A stretch of DNA of 11,501 nt, taken from assembly GCA_905479025.1 (NCBI GenBank), contig CAJQKX010000726.1, positions 1 to 11,501 on the forward strand, in the 5' to 3' direction. This document shows, in pieces, positions 1 through 7,378 of this stretch (position 1 is the first letter of the stretch; every line of letters starts with the position of its first letter). Below the pieces are notes generated by a model. That model had not been told where the DNA came from. It worked only from the letters and a program-made list of their open reading frames with translations, and searched no databases. A program made the translations under genes and the position numbers. This DNA comes from an uncultured Paraglaciecola sp. Its GTDB lineage: Bacteria; Pseudomonadota; Gammaproteobacteria; Enterobacterales; Alteromonadaceae.

Positions 1-242
1 AGAATACCCCACCAAATGGTATTCATAAGCTCGTAGACTGACGAAGAAAGCGTTTCGTACCACACTGCTACAGCAGCAGATTCCTCAAACCAACCATAAT
101 GAACATAAAGCGCTGAAACTGCGATCAACGAAACCCAAAGCAAGTAATCAGGGCGACGATTTGGTTGATGACATGCGGGAACATGCTGCGCATTATCGTG
201 CCGAGGCTCAGCTGCATTAGTATCGCTAAGATGCTTCGACAT
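1..242 (-). CDS. N-terminal part of a predicted membrane permease (YraQ/UPF0718-like), cut by the window edge
   Basis: Eighty codons are visible from an ATG at 240-242, and the frame is still open at base 1. The first ~30 residues are hydrophilic and His-rich (HDNAQH, ACHQ). A hydrophobic segment follows (DYLLWVSLIAVSALYV), then a second region ending ELMNTIWWGI. The combination of a DYLLW start to the first membrane helix and an ELMNTxWWGI motif is what I recall from UPF0718/ArsP_1-type permeases (YraQ-like), which often sit beside metal regulators; this is recognition from memory, not a search. The start overlaps the end of the MerR gene by 17 bp in another frame, which suggests translational coupling under the MerR-controlled promoter. 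Substrate is unknown. The His/Cys-containing N-terminus could bind metal, but that is inference. Confidence 0.6.
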   Translation of the reverse strand, partial: MSKHLSDTNAAEPRHDNAQHVPACHQPNRRPDYLLWVSLIAVSALYVHYGWFEESAAVAVWYETLSSSVYELMNTIWWGI

Positions 243-651
243 GAGATTCCTCCTCGCTCAAACCTTCAATCAATGAGCAAATCGTTTCGCCATCAGGTTG
301 TTTGTCAGGCATGTCTTGCCATACAGCAACGGCTTTTTCCATGCGTTGGAATAAATTGAGGCTTTCTCGTATTGATGCACCCAGTATTTCAAGATTACTC
401 GCAACAATCTGTCTGGCATGCGGACAAGGCGTTTGTCCGCTGTCTGAAATATCAATCAGCTTTTTGATGTCAGACAAACTAAACCCCAATGCTTTTGCAC
501 GGATAGCAAAGCGAAGCTTACGAAAATCTTTTTCCGTATAGTTCTTATAGCCGTTATCACTTTTGGAAGGGCGTACTAATTCAATTCGGGAGTAGTACCG
601 AATAGTATTTGGACTAACATTAAGCCGATTTGAAATTTCAGAAACTTGCAT
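226..651 (-). CDS. MerR-family metal-responsive transcriptional regulator
   Basis: A 141-residue protein with the standard MerR layout. The N-terminal winged helix-turn-helix (residues 1-70) opens MQVSEISNRLNVSPNTIRYY and continues with a NGYKNYTEKD wing. The dimerization helix (about 76-108) and a short metal-binding tail follow. C76 begins the dimer helix in a TPCPH context, and C125 lies in the tail (ETICSL), with H137 near the end. In this family a Cys at the C76 position is typical of +2 ion sensors (MerR, ZntR, CadR), while Cu(I) sensors such as CueR have Ser there and a CxxxxxxxC tail loop, which is absent here. The inducer is therefore probably a divalent metal, though not proven. A strong Shine-Dalgarno (AGGAGG, 661-666) lies 9 nt before the ATG. 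The gene sits just downstream of its own MerR-type promoter, so autoregulation is likely, and it overlaps the permease gene. Confidence 0.9.
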   Translation of the reverse strand: MQVSEISNRLNVSPNTIRYYSRIELVRPSKSDNGYKNYTEKDFRKLRFAIRAKALGFSLSDIKKLIDISDSGQTPCPHARQIVASNLEILGASIRESLNLFQRMEKAVAVWQDMPDKQPDGETICSLIEGLSEEESHVEAS

Positions 652-673
652 AAATATTTTCCTCCTATTTCTA

Positions 674-704
674 AATCTACACCTGTGAGTAACTCACAGG
701 TCAA
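674..704 (-). promoter_or_regulatory. MerR-type promoter with operator dyad driving the regulator and permease
   Basis: Read on the minus strand: -35 TTGACC (704-699), a 19-bp spacer, and -10 TAGATT (679-674). The spacer is nearly filled by a perfect dyad with 10-bp arms ACCTGTGAGT / ACTCACAGGT and one central base (681-701). A 19-20 bp spacer with a dyad between the hexamers is the hallmark of promoters that MerR proteins twist into an active form. The expected transcription start is near 667, immediately before the ribosome binding site. The cupredoxin gene ends only 27 bp upstream at 731 with no terminator hairpin, so read-through from the cus operon is also possible. Confidence 0.9.
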
Positions 705-730
705 GCCTTTTTCAAAATCTTTCTTCTCGA

Positions 731-1144
731 TCAATGAGAATGACTATCGTGGTTGCCCCCTCCACTGGATTTGGTCTCTGAAGGTTTTCCAACAATTAGC
801 GTCCCACTCATACCTGCACCTGCATGCGGATGGCAATGAAAGGAGTATGTGCCTTCAACAGAAAATGTATATGACCAAGTATCACTTGCATTCTCAAGCA
901 TCGGGCTTTCGATGGTATCAACACCCTCGGGCACACGCTCAAACACGACGTTGTGAAAGTCTTCTTGAAGGTTCACAAACGTTACAGTGTCGCCGGGTTG
1001 TACAACAAGATTGTTAGGCTCGAAAAAATAGACTTGATCAGATTCAATATCCGTAACCATCTCCACCGTAAAGACTTCCGCGCGCGTCTGCATGGCAAAT
1101 ACCAGCAAACCAATAACTGCTATTAAAAATGTAACTTTAAACAT
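731..1144 (-). CDS. Exported plastocyanin/pseudoazurin-like cupredoxin
   Basis: A 137-residue protein with a signal peptide (about residues 1-22, hydrophobic core VTFLIAVIGLLVFAM, likely cleavage after TRA). A single cupredoxin domain follows. All four type 1 copper ligands can be placed: H64 (FHNVVF), then C104, H107 and M112 in the C-x2-H-x4-M pattern of plastocyanins (HCHPHAGAGMSG). The C-terminus is a Ser/Gly linker ending in a His-rich tail (NHDSHSH). The gene starts 17 bp after the cusA stop, with an AAGGAT ribosome binding site, so it belongs to the pump operon. It is expected to bind copper in the periplasm. Its role next to a CusCBA pump (chaperone, copper buffer, or Cu(I)/Cu(II) electron transfer) is inference. 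It may fill the place of CusF, which is absent. Confidence 0.88.
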   Translation of the reverse strand: MFKVTFLIAVIGLLVFAMQTRAEVFTVEMVTDIESDQVYFFEPNNLVVQPGDTVTFVNLQEDFHNVVFERVPEGVDTIESPMLENASDTWSYTFSVEGTYSFHCHPHAGAGMSGTLIVGKPSETKSSGGGNHDSHSH

Positions 1145-1161
1145 TTTTTTATCCTTTCTTT

Positions 1162-4100
1162 CTATTTTTTATTTTGAAGTAATTTATGTTTCCACCCTAC
1201 AAAAATAGCCGGAATAACGAGTAGCAACAAAACCGTCGAACTCACCATTCCACCCACCATGGGTGCCGCAATTCTCTGCATAATTTCAGAGCCAGTGCCA
1301 GTGCCGACCATGATGGGTAGCAAGCCAATAATGGTCGATGCAACCGTCATCAATATGGGTCGAATTCTTAAAAGTGCGCCTTCTACAACCGATTGACTAA
1401 GATCATCAAAAGTCATCGTGCGCCCCGACTCTAGGGCAAGACGTTCACGATTTCGATAGGAGCGGTTTAGGTATTCCATCAGTAATACTCCGATCTCGAC
1501 CGTGACACCGGCCAGAGCGATAAACCCTACCGCAACCGCAACTGACAGGTTGTAACCCAGCCCGTAAATCAACCAAAGACCACCTACTAGAGCAAAAGGT
1601 AACGATGCCAAAATAATAAGTACTTCCTCAAAACGCCTAAAATTAAGATAAAGTAGAAGTACAATGATCATCAGTGTAATGGGGACAACCTGTTTCATAC
1701 GCTCTGTTGTTCTCTCCATATATTCAAACTGGCCGGACCAGCCGATCGAATACCCTGCGGGCAACGTCACTTGCTCTTTGACCACCTGCTTCGCTTTTAC
1801 GACGTAAGAGCCTAAATCAGTGTTCTCAATATCCACATAAATCCAACCGTTTAATCTGGCATTCTCACTGCGTACCATTCCGGGCCCGTCGGTGATCTCA
1901 ATACTAGTTACTTCCCCTAAAGGGATATGAGCACCTGTTGGTGTAACAACGGGTAGCAATTTCAGCTTTTCTGCTGAATCTCGCACGTCACGTGGGTAAC
2001 GCAAGTTGATTGGGTAGCGCTCTAGACCTTCCACGCTCTGTGTAACATTCATACCACCCACGGCAGTTCTTACGACATTTTGCACGTCGGATACGTTCAA
2101 CCCAAACCGTGCTGCTGCCTTTCGATTAATGCTAACGTCAATAAATCGACCACCCGAAACTCGTTCGGCGTATACCGACGCGGTTCCTTCAACTGGTTTA
2201 AGGGCTTTTTCGATGTCTTCACCAATATCAGCAATGACGTCAAGATCGGGGCCGGATACTTTGATGCCGACGGGTGTTTTTATACCGGTCGCCAGCATAT
2301 CCAGCCTATTTTTTATCGGCATAATCCAGACGTTACTAATACCCGGAACCTGTACGAGATCATCAAGCTCGGCTTTAATCTTCTCCAATGTCATGCCTTC
2401 ACGCCATTCATCTTTTGGCTTAAGACGTATTGTTGTCTCTATCATCGTCAGTGGTGCAGGATCAGTTGCCGTTTCTGCTCGCCCGACTTTACCAAACACG
2501 GTTTGGACTTCCGGCAAAGTTTTAATCATTCGATCAGTTTGCTGCAAAACTTCTTGGGCTTTCCCGATTGATATACCCGGAAAGGTACTTGGCATATAAA
2601 GTAAATCCCCTTCATTGAGTTCTGGCATGAACTCACTCCCTAGACGGGTGAGCGGCCAAATACCAGTTAGCGCAATGAGGATGGCTAAAATTATTATTGT
2701 TTTAGGCTTTTGAATGGCTTTGTTTAAAAACGGCTTATAACCCGCAATAAGAACCCGATTGATTGGGTTATTTTTCTCTGGCGTGATACGTCCTCTTACA
2801 AAGAAACCAATGAGCACGGGCACAATCGTGATAGATAAACAAGCGGCACCCGCCATGGCATAAGTTTTGGTAAGGGCCAATGGCGTAAACATACGCCCCT
2901 CCTGACCTTCCAATGTAAAGACAGGCAGGAAGCTAAGTGTGATAATCAACAAAGAGAAAAATAGTGGCGGCCCCACTTCACCGGCAGCCGTTGAAATCAC
3001 TTGCCAGCGATTTTGATCCGTAAGCGGTGTTTTTTCAGCGTGTTTGTGGACATTCTCGATCATCACAATCGTCGCATCCACCATTGCTCCAACTGCAATC
3101 GCTATGCCACCGAGCGACATGATGTTGGCATTGACTCCTTGCGCCGACATGATGATAAACGCAATCAATATCCCTAAAGGTAAGCTTACTAATACGACCA
3201 ACGAGGAACGAAAATGAAATAGAAATAGTGAGCATATCAAGACCACGGCTATAAATTCTTCAGTCAGTTTTTCCTTTAAATTATCAACAGCACGCTCGAT
3301 CAACGCAGAACGATCATAAGTTTCAACAATCTCCACACCGTTAGGTAGACTGGCCTTCAACTCCTCCAGCTTTTCTTTAACCTGTTCAATTGTCTTGAGT
3401 GCATTTTCGCCCCAACGCATAATAATGACGCCGCCTACGACTTCACCTTCGCCATCGAGTTCGGCAATACCCCTTCTCATTTGAGGCCCAATTGAAATAT
3501 CAGCCAAATCACCTAACAACACGGGTGTACCACTTTCCGATACAGCCAAGGGAATGGTTTCTATATCCTCAAGTGATTTAATGTAGCCGCCAGAACGTAC
3601 CATATATTCAGCTTCTGCCATCTCGATGACTGAGCCACCCACTTCTTGATTGGCATTCTGAATAGCCGTTCTAACCTGTTCTAAAGAAATTCCATAAGCG
3701 CGCAATTTATCCGGATCGATAACTACCTGATACTGCTTAACCATCCCTCCAATAGTAGCCACTTCAGACACACCAGGAACAGTTTGAAGTTCGTATTTTA
3801 AAAACCAGTCCTGAATAGACCGCAGCTGTGATAGATCGTTTTTCCCGGTTCGATCAACCAGCGCGTATTCGTAGACCCACCCAACACCCGTTGCATCAGG
3901 ACCAAGCGCTGCACGCGCAGTACTGGGAAGATTCGGTGCAACCTGACTGAGGTATTCTAATACTCTAGAACGCGCCCAATACAGATCTGTTCCATCTTCA
4001 AAAATGATGTAAACATAAGAATCACCAAAGAATGAATAGCCACGGACGTTCACGGCACCGGGTACAGCGAGCATAGCTGTAGTCAACGGATAAGTGACTT

Positions 4101-4290
4101 GATCTTCAACCACTTGCGGCGCTTGCCCCGGAAAACTCGTCTTAACAATGACCTGTACATCGGATAAGTCAGGAATAGCATCCAAGGGGGTTTGTTTAAT
4201 AGTAATAACGCCCCAAACAGCGAGTATTCCCGCAAGCAAGAGCACCAGAAATCGATTCTTAATCGAATAGTGAATAATATTCTCGATCAT
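1162..4290 (-). CDS. cusA: CusA-type heavy-metal efflux RND pump, inner-membrane subunit
   Basis: A full-length 1042-residue HME-RND transporter, very near the 1047 residues of E. coli CusA. It pumps monovalent metal through the CusCBA complex using the proton gradient. Two halves are visible, each with an N-terminal helix, a periplasmic porter region and a block of membrane helices (about 340-500 and 865-1035). The proton-relay Asp is D405 in GAMVDATIVMIEN. The three methionines that form the Cu(I)/Ag(I) site in E. coli CusA (573/623/672) are present as M566 (YMPST), M616 (APLTMIETT) and M665 (NRLDMLATG), which separates it from CzcA-type Co/Zn/Cd pumps. The acidic E932 (VEIG) matches E. coli E939. 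The E. coli Lys984 position appears to be Ile979 here (RPI rather than RPK). The start overlaps the cusB stop by 4 bp (ATGA). Confidence 0.96.
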   Translation of the reverse strand: MIENIIHYSIKNRFLVLLLAGILAVWGVITIKQTPLDAIPDLSDVQVIVKTSFPGQAPQVVEDQVTYPLTTAMLAVPGAVNVRGYSFFGDSYVYIIFEDGTDLYWARSRVLEYLSQVAPNLPSTARAALGPDATGVGWVYEYALVDRTGKNDLSQLRSIQDWFLKYELQTVPGVSEVATIGGMVKQYQVVIDPDKLRAYGISLEQVRTAIQNANQEVGGSVIEMAEAEYMVRSGGYIKSLEDIETIPLAVSESGTPVLLGDLADISIGPQMRRGIAELDGEGEVVGGVIIMRWGENALKTIEQVKEKLEELKASLPNGVEIVETYDRSALIERAVDNLKEKLTEEFIAVVLICSLFLFHFRSSLVVLVSLPLGILIAFIIMSAQGVNANIMSLGGIAIAVGAMVDATIVMIENVHKHAEKTPLTDQNRWQVISTAAGEVGPPLFFSLLIITLSFLPVFTLEGQEGRMFTPLALTKTYAMAGAACLSITIVPVLIGFFVRGRITPEKNNPINRVLIAGYKPFLNKAIQKPKTIIILAILIALTGIWPLTRLGSEFMPELNEGDLLYMPSTFPGISIGKAQEVLQQTDRMIKTLPEVQTVFGKVGRAETATDPAPLTMIETTIRLKPKDEWREGMTLEKIKAELDDLVQVPGISNVWIMPIKNRLDMLATGIKTPVGIKVSGPDLDVIADIGEDIEKALKPVEGTASVYAERVSGGRFIDVSINRKAAARFGLNVSDVQNVVRTAVGGMNVTQSVEGLERYPINLRYPRDVRDSAEKLKLLPVVTPTGAHIPLGEVTSIEITDGPGMVRSENARLNGWIYVDIENTDLGSYVVKAKQVVKEQVTLPAGYSIGWSGQFEYMERTTERMKQVVPITLMIIVLLLYLNFRRFEEVLIILASLPFALVGGLWLIYGLGYNLSVAVAVGFIALAGVTVEIGVLLMEYLNRSYRNRERLALESGRTMTFDDLSQSVVEGALLRIRPILMTVASTIIGLLPIMVGTGTGSEIMQRIAAPMVGGMVSSTVLLLLVIPAIFVGWKHKLLQNKK

Positions 4291-5525
4291 GGTTGCGCCT
4301 CAATTCCTCTGTCACCTAACATCCGCATCGCTGATCCGGTAAAGCTTGCCTCGGAATCAATCAAAAACTGTGCTGACGTTACGATTTTTTCTCCTTCACG
4401 AAGTCCATCCAAAATTTCTACTCGCTCACCTGACTCAATACCTGACTTTACCTCGACCGGTTGAAATTGACCTCCACCTAAAGCCAGTATGACGCGCTCG
4501 GAGCTGCCTGTTTGGATTAAAGCTTCTCGGGGAATACTCAGTACATTCGGTTTTTTATTGCCAAACAATCTGACGTCGGCATACATGTTCGGCTTGAGTA
4601 ACTCATTGGGGTTATCAAATACGAGTCTGGCTTTCAGCGTTCGCGTTTTTTCATCAATTTGTGGATAGATGTAAGCAATCTTTCCATTCCAAAGCTGGTC
4701 CGGTTGATAAGACAAACGGACTTCGGCAATCAAGCCTTCTTCTATCTGCGATACTTGGGTTTCAAATACATCAACGACTAGCCATACTGTCGATAGATCT
4801 GCCAGCGAGACCGTGGTCGTTTTTGCTGTCACATGCATGCCATCGGCAATATTGAGTGCCGAGACAATACCGTCCTGTGGTGCCAGATAAGTAATTTTTT
4901 GCTTGGCTTTTCGCGTGCGCTCTATTTCCTTAATTACGGGGTTTGGCAGGCCTAACGCTGCCAGCCTATCTTTTGACGCCCTTATAATCTTTACCCTCCC
5001 CGTTTGTAGCGCCGCAATATAATCTCCCTGCGCATTGACCAATTCGGGTGAATACACATCAAAAAGCTTATCGCCTTTTTTAACACGCTCGCCTACCGAG
5101 TTAACATAGAGTTTCTCGATCCACCCCTCAGCCCGCAGATGGACGTGCGTTATTTTGCTCTCGTCATAATCAATAAATCCCACACTCTCGACTATCGACT
5201 GAAATTCACCAGCTTTAACAACGGCGGTACGCACACCCAAATTATTAATCACAGCCGGATTGAGATAGACAGCATTACTATCATCATCACGATTCGGATT
5301 TTTCTCTTCCTCATAAACCGGTACTAAATCCATTCCCATTGGCGATTTTCCCGGTTCATCACGTCGATAATTAGCATCCATCGGCGCAACCCAATAGGCA
5401 ACTTTTGGCTCATTGCTCTGAGTAATAGCATTACCCATACCTTCGGAGGGCAAGCTTTCACTGACAAGGTAACCAATCACCGCGCCAATAATTAGCACTA
5501 CAAAAAACGATAATAATTTATTCAT
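4287..5525 (-). CDS. cusB: CusB-type periplasmic adaptor (membrane fusion protein) of the metal efflux pump
   Basis: A 412-residue adaptor that bridges CusA and CusC. I place the start at 5525 (MNKLLSFFVV), where a good AAGGAGA ribosome binding site lies just upstream; an in-frame ATG 45 bp earlier lies inside cusC and lacks one. Residues 1-22 form a membrane anchor or signal segment. A heavy-metal-binding region follows (about 42-71), with WVAPMDANYRRDEPGKSPMG running into MDLVPVY. Its M49, M63 and M65 correspond to the three Cu(I)/Ag(I)-binding methionines of E. coli CusB. Lipoyl/barrel-sandwich segments (VHLRAEGWIEKLYV, TYLAPQDGIVSALNI), an alpha-hairpin between them (about 155-215) and beta-barrel/membrane-proximal domains (SVEGT-style strands to the end) complete the layout. 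The gene overlaps cusC by 8 bp and cusA by 4 bp. Confidence 0.95.
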   Translation of the reverse strand: MNKLLSFFVVLIIGAVIGYLVSESLPSEGMGNAITQSNEPKVAYWVAPMDANYRRDEPGKSPMGMDLVPVYEEEKNPNRDDDSNAVYLNPAVINNLGVRTAVVKAGEFQSIVESVGFIDYDESKITHVHLRAEGWIEKLYVNSVGERVKKGDKLFDVYSPELVNAQGDYIAALQTGRVKIIRASKDRLAALGLPNPVIKEIERTRKAKQKITYLAPQDGIVSALNIADGMHVTAKTTTVSLADLSTVWLVVDVFETQVSQIEEGLIAEVRLSYQPDQLWNGKIAYIYPQIDEKTRTLKARLVFDNPNELLKPNMYADVRLFGNKKPNVLSIPREALIQTGSSERVILALGGGQFQPVEVKSGIESGERVEILDGLREGEKIVTSAQFLIDSEASFTGSAMRMLGDRGIEAQP

Positions 5526-6780
5526 GGTGGTCTCCTTGTAGGTAAAGCAAATCAGCTTGCGCTTTAGCACGGTCTGTTTTTATCTTTATATAGTTCAACT
5601 TTGTATCCAGCTCGACAACTTGGGCGCGTATCAACGATGCGAAATTGGTTCTATCTTCACCGTACGCTTCAAGACTGGCTTCAAAGTTGTCATTCGCACG
5701 GTGGAGCACTGATTGATCATAGTGCGCAGCGCGCTCGTCGTAACGCTGCCAACTGGAATAACTACCTTGTAATTGCGCAAACAGATCACGCAAAATATCG
5801 TCGCGCTGATATTGCACAGCAGAGACTTTGTAATTGCTAGCAGCGAGCTGCTTATCCTGTCGCTTATCAACAAATAGCGGTAAATCAAATGTCAGCTTCG
5901 CAGTGAGAAAATCGGGTCTGTCTTGTCCATTAGGAAGATCGCCCTCTCTAAAGCCATAACTCAACCCGATATCAAAACCCGGCTTGTACTGTGCTTTAGC
6001 GATATTGACCCCCTGCCGCTCACTTTCGATCATGGCATCCACAACCTGTATTTGAGGGTGAGCAGTCAACATTTGCTCAATGTGAGCGTAGGCTTTCACT
6101 TCCGGTAGTAGAGGAAATGCTTCATCCAATTGTCCGCGTGCCAGCTCGTTACCCAGCCACTTAGAAAGATCCGCTTTCAATGCGTCAATTTTTCGCTGCA
6201 CGTCAATTTTTTTATCTTGCAGCAAACTGAACTCAAGCTCTGCACTAATCACGTCCTGAACATTTCTCCCACCCGTTCCATAGTGCAGTTCCGTAGCTTC
6301 TATAATCTGCTGTAATAGTGTTTCACTACGCATTATCGTGTTTTCGGCGTGGTTCCAATAATAGAGATCAAGCCATAAGCGCCTGACCTCACGCTTAACA
6401 CTTACATTGCGTAATTGAATTTCGGCTCTAACACTTTCCGCCTTAAATTGCGTTTTCTTTCCCTTATATTTGAGTGTTCGACCGCGTGGTATTTTTTGCG
6501 AGACACCAGTAACTATCTGCGTCATACCTTCTCGCGTTCGATTAAAATCGTCTACAGGAAAGCTTTGGAACGCAAGCGTTGCTTTGGGATCGGGCAGTTG
6601 AGCATTGGCGACCGCTTGGGCTTCAAGCGTCTCTGCCATGGAGTTGATTTGCGACAAAACGGGATCATTTTGAACAGCTCTTTCAACCGCTTGATCTAGC
6701 GTAACTGTTTGTGCGATAACACCATGACTGAGAAGAGTACAGAGAACACAACTCAGACTAATTGTTTGTTTGATATTCAT
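5518..6780 (-). CDS. cusC: CusC/TolC-family outer-membrane channel of the metal efflux pump
   Basis: A 420-residue outer-membrane efflux protein. The chosen start at 6780 (MNIKQTISLS) begins a signal peptide ending near HGVIAQ, with a modest GAAAGG ribosome binding site about 10 nt upstream; an in-frame ATG 54 bp earlier would put charged residues before the signal peptide. The mature part begins TVTLDQAVERAVQNDP, the usual opening of TolC-family proteins, and contains two long alpha-helical repeats with amphipathic helices (for example around ETLEAQAVANAQLPDPKA and MIESERQGVNIAKAQYKPGF). Unlike E. coli CusC, no lipobox cysteine is evident at the cleavage point, so it is probably not lipid-anchored. 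It forms the exit duct of the CusCBA complex. The last codons overlap the cusB start. Confidence 0.9.
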   Translation of the reverse strand: MNIKQTISLSCVLCTLLSHGVIAQTVTLDQAVERAVQNDPVLSQINSMAETLEAQAVANAQLPDPKATLAFQSFPVDDFNRTREGMTQIVTGVSQKIPRGRTLKYKGKKTQFKAESVRAEIQLRNVSVKREVRRLWLDLYYWNHAENTIMRSETLLQQIIEATELHYGTGGRNVQDVISAELEFSLLQDKKIDVQRKIDALKADLSKWLGNELARGQLDEAFPLLPEVKAYAHIEQMLTAHPQIQVVDAMIESERQGVNIAKAQYKPGFDIGLSYGFREGDLPNGQDRPDFLTAKLTFDLPLFVDKRQDKQLAASNYKVSAVQYQRDDILRDLFAQLQGSYSSWQRYDERAAHYDQSVLHRANDNFEASLEAYGEDRTNFASLIRAQVVELDTKLNYIKIKTDRAKAQADLLYLQGDHHE

Positions 6781-6855
6781 AAATACGAACCTTTCTTTCA
6801 AAAACAACAGAATCGACCTGCGCAAGGCGCGCAAGCCTAAGTCGAAAGGGTGTAT

Positions 6856-7239
6856 TTAAATGCGAAAGCGTTGGGTGGTTAGAACTATAGAGGGTTCAAA
6901 CTGAAGGGAAATACGCCTTAGTGGCGGCGCTCTTGGGGGGCTTTTTGAGGCTAAAATAGACCAGTTGTTTGTAGCAACGATGACGGGAACTTGATCAAAG
7001 GTGTCTTTACCTTTGTCTTTCATTCCAAAATCAGAAACTTTCTCTGCAACTTGAAAATCTATGCCCATGCAGTCTTGCAGGATCATTAGCTTATCAGGGT
7101 TCGTTTGATCATTATCCATTTGATCATGGCAGGGATTTTGTGCATCAACGGGTTGAGACATCGAACAAACTGGCATTGCACATGCCAAAGAAGGCAGCAA
7201 AACCAAGAAAGTCAGAAAAATGGCAAATGAACGTCTCAT
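6856..7239 (-). CDS. Small exported Cys/Met-containing protein heading the cus operon (function unknown)
   Basis: A 127-residue protein if started at the ATG at 7237-7239 (MRRSFAIFLTFLVLL). That start places a clean signal peptide at the N-terminus; an in-frame ATG 105 bp further upstream would bury it. Cleavage probably follows ACA. The mature N-terminus has several potential soft-metal ligands: MPVCSM, NPCHDQM, LQDCMG. The C-terminal part is Pro/Arg-rich (SPPRAPP) and ends in SIVLTTQRFRI. I recall small proteins with a similar 'TQRxR' ending ahead of RND metal-pump operons, but cannot name a family. It lies 75 bp upstream of cusC on the same strand. A role as a periplasmic metal chaperone or sensor is inference from position and ligand content. 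Confidence 0.7.
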   Translation of the reverse strand: MRRSFAIFLTFLVLLPSLACAMPVCSMSQPVDAQNPCHDQMDNDQTNPDKLMILQDCMGIDFQVAEKVSDFGMKDKGKDTFDQVPVIVATNNWSILASKSPPRAPPLRRISLQFEPSIVLTTQRFRI

Positions 7240-7329
7240 ATCTATTACTTTATACCATCGGTCAAAAAAATACAGTAATTTAATCGGCGCAAGCCTCATA
7301 ACGTTATCAAATAGCCTTATGCAGTTTAA

Positions 7330-7360
7330 AGTATACCGCCCCAAGTTTTCTGGTATCCAA
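7330..7360 (-). promoter_or_regulatory. Candidate promoter for the cus operon
   Basis: On the minus strand there is a good -10 box TATACT (7335-7330) with a weak -35 candidate TTGGAT (7360-7355) 19 bp away. A 5-bp inverted repeat ATACC / GGTAT lies across the interval. The 19-bp spacing would fit activation by a MerR-type protein, but the dyad does not resemble the one at 681-701. Transcription from here would start near 7323, giving an 84-nt leader before the ATG at 7239 and excluding the upstream in-frame ATG at 7344. No other convincing promoter was seen in front of this operon. Confidence 0.35.
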
Positions 7361-7378
7361 GTCCATTATGTAGCTAAA

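Noticed and set aside
646..1017. Plus-strand 123-codon frame opposite the cupredoxin
   Set aside because: It is antisense to a well-supported gene and its translation has no recognisable motif.
2080..2599. Two overlapping plus-strand reading frames of over 150 codons inside cusA
   Set aside because: They lie antisense to a strongly conserved part of CusA, have no ribosome binding site and encode no recognisable protein; they follow from the codon pattern of cusA.
7240..7265. TTGACC (7265-7260) and TATAAA (7254-7249) as a promoter just before the small exported gene
   Set aside because: The boxes are only 5 bp apart, too close to act as -35 and -10 together.
7298..7307. 10-bp palindrome ATAACGTTAT upstream of the cus operon
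   Set aside because: It is AT-rich and short enough to occur by chance; it matches no operator that I can name.
7240..7344. Longer 162-residue version of the small exported protein starting at 7344
   Set aside because: It would put 35 residues in front of a clean signal peptide, and the likely promoter at 7330-7360 would start transcription downstream of that ATG.
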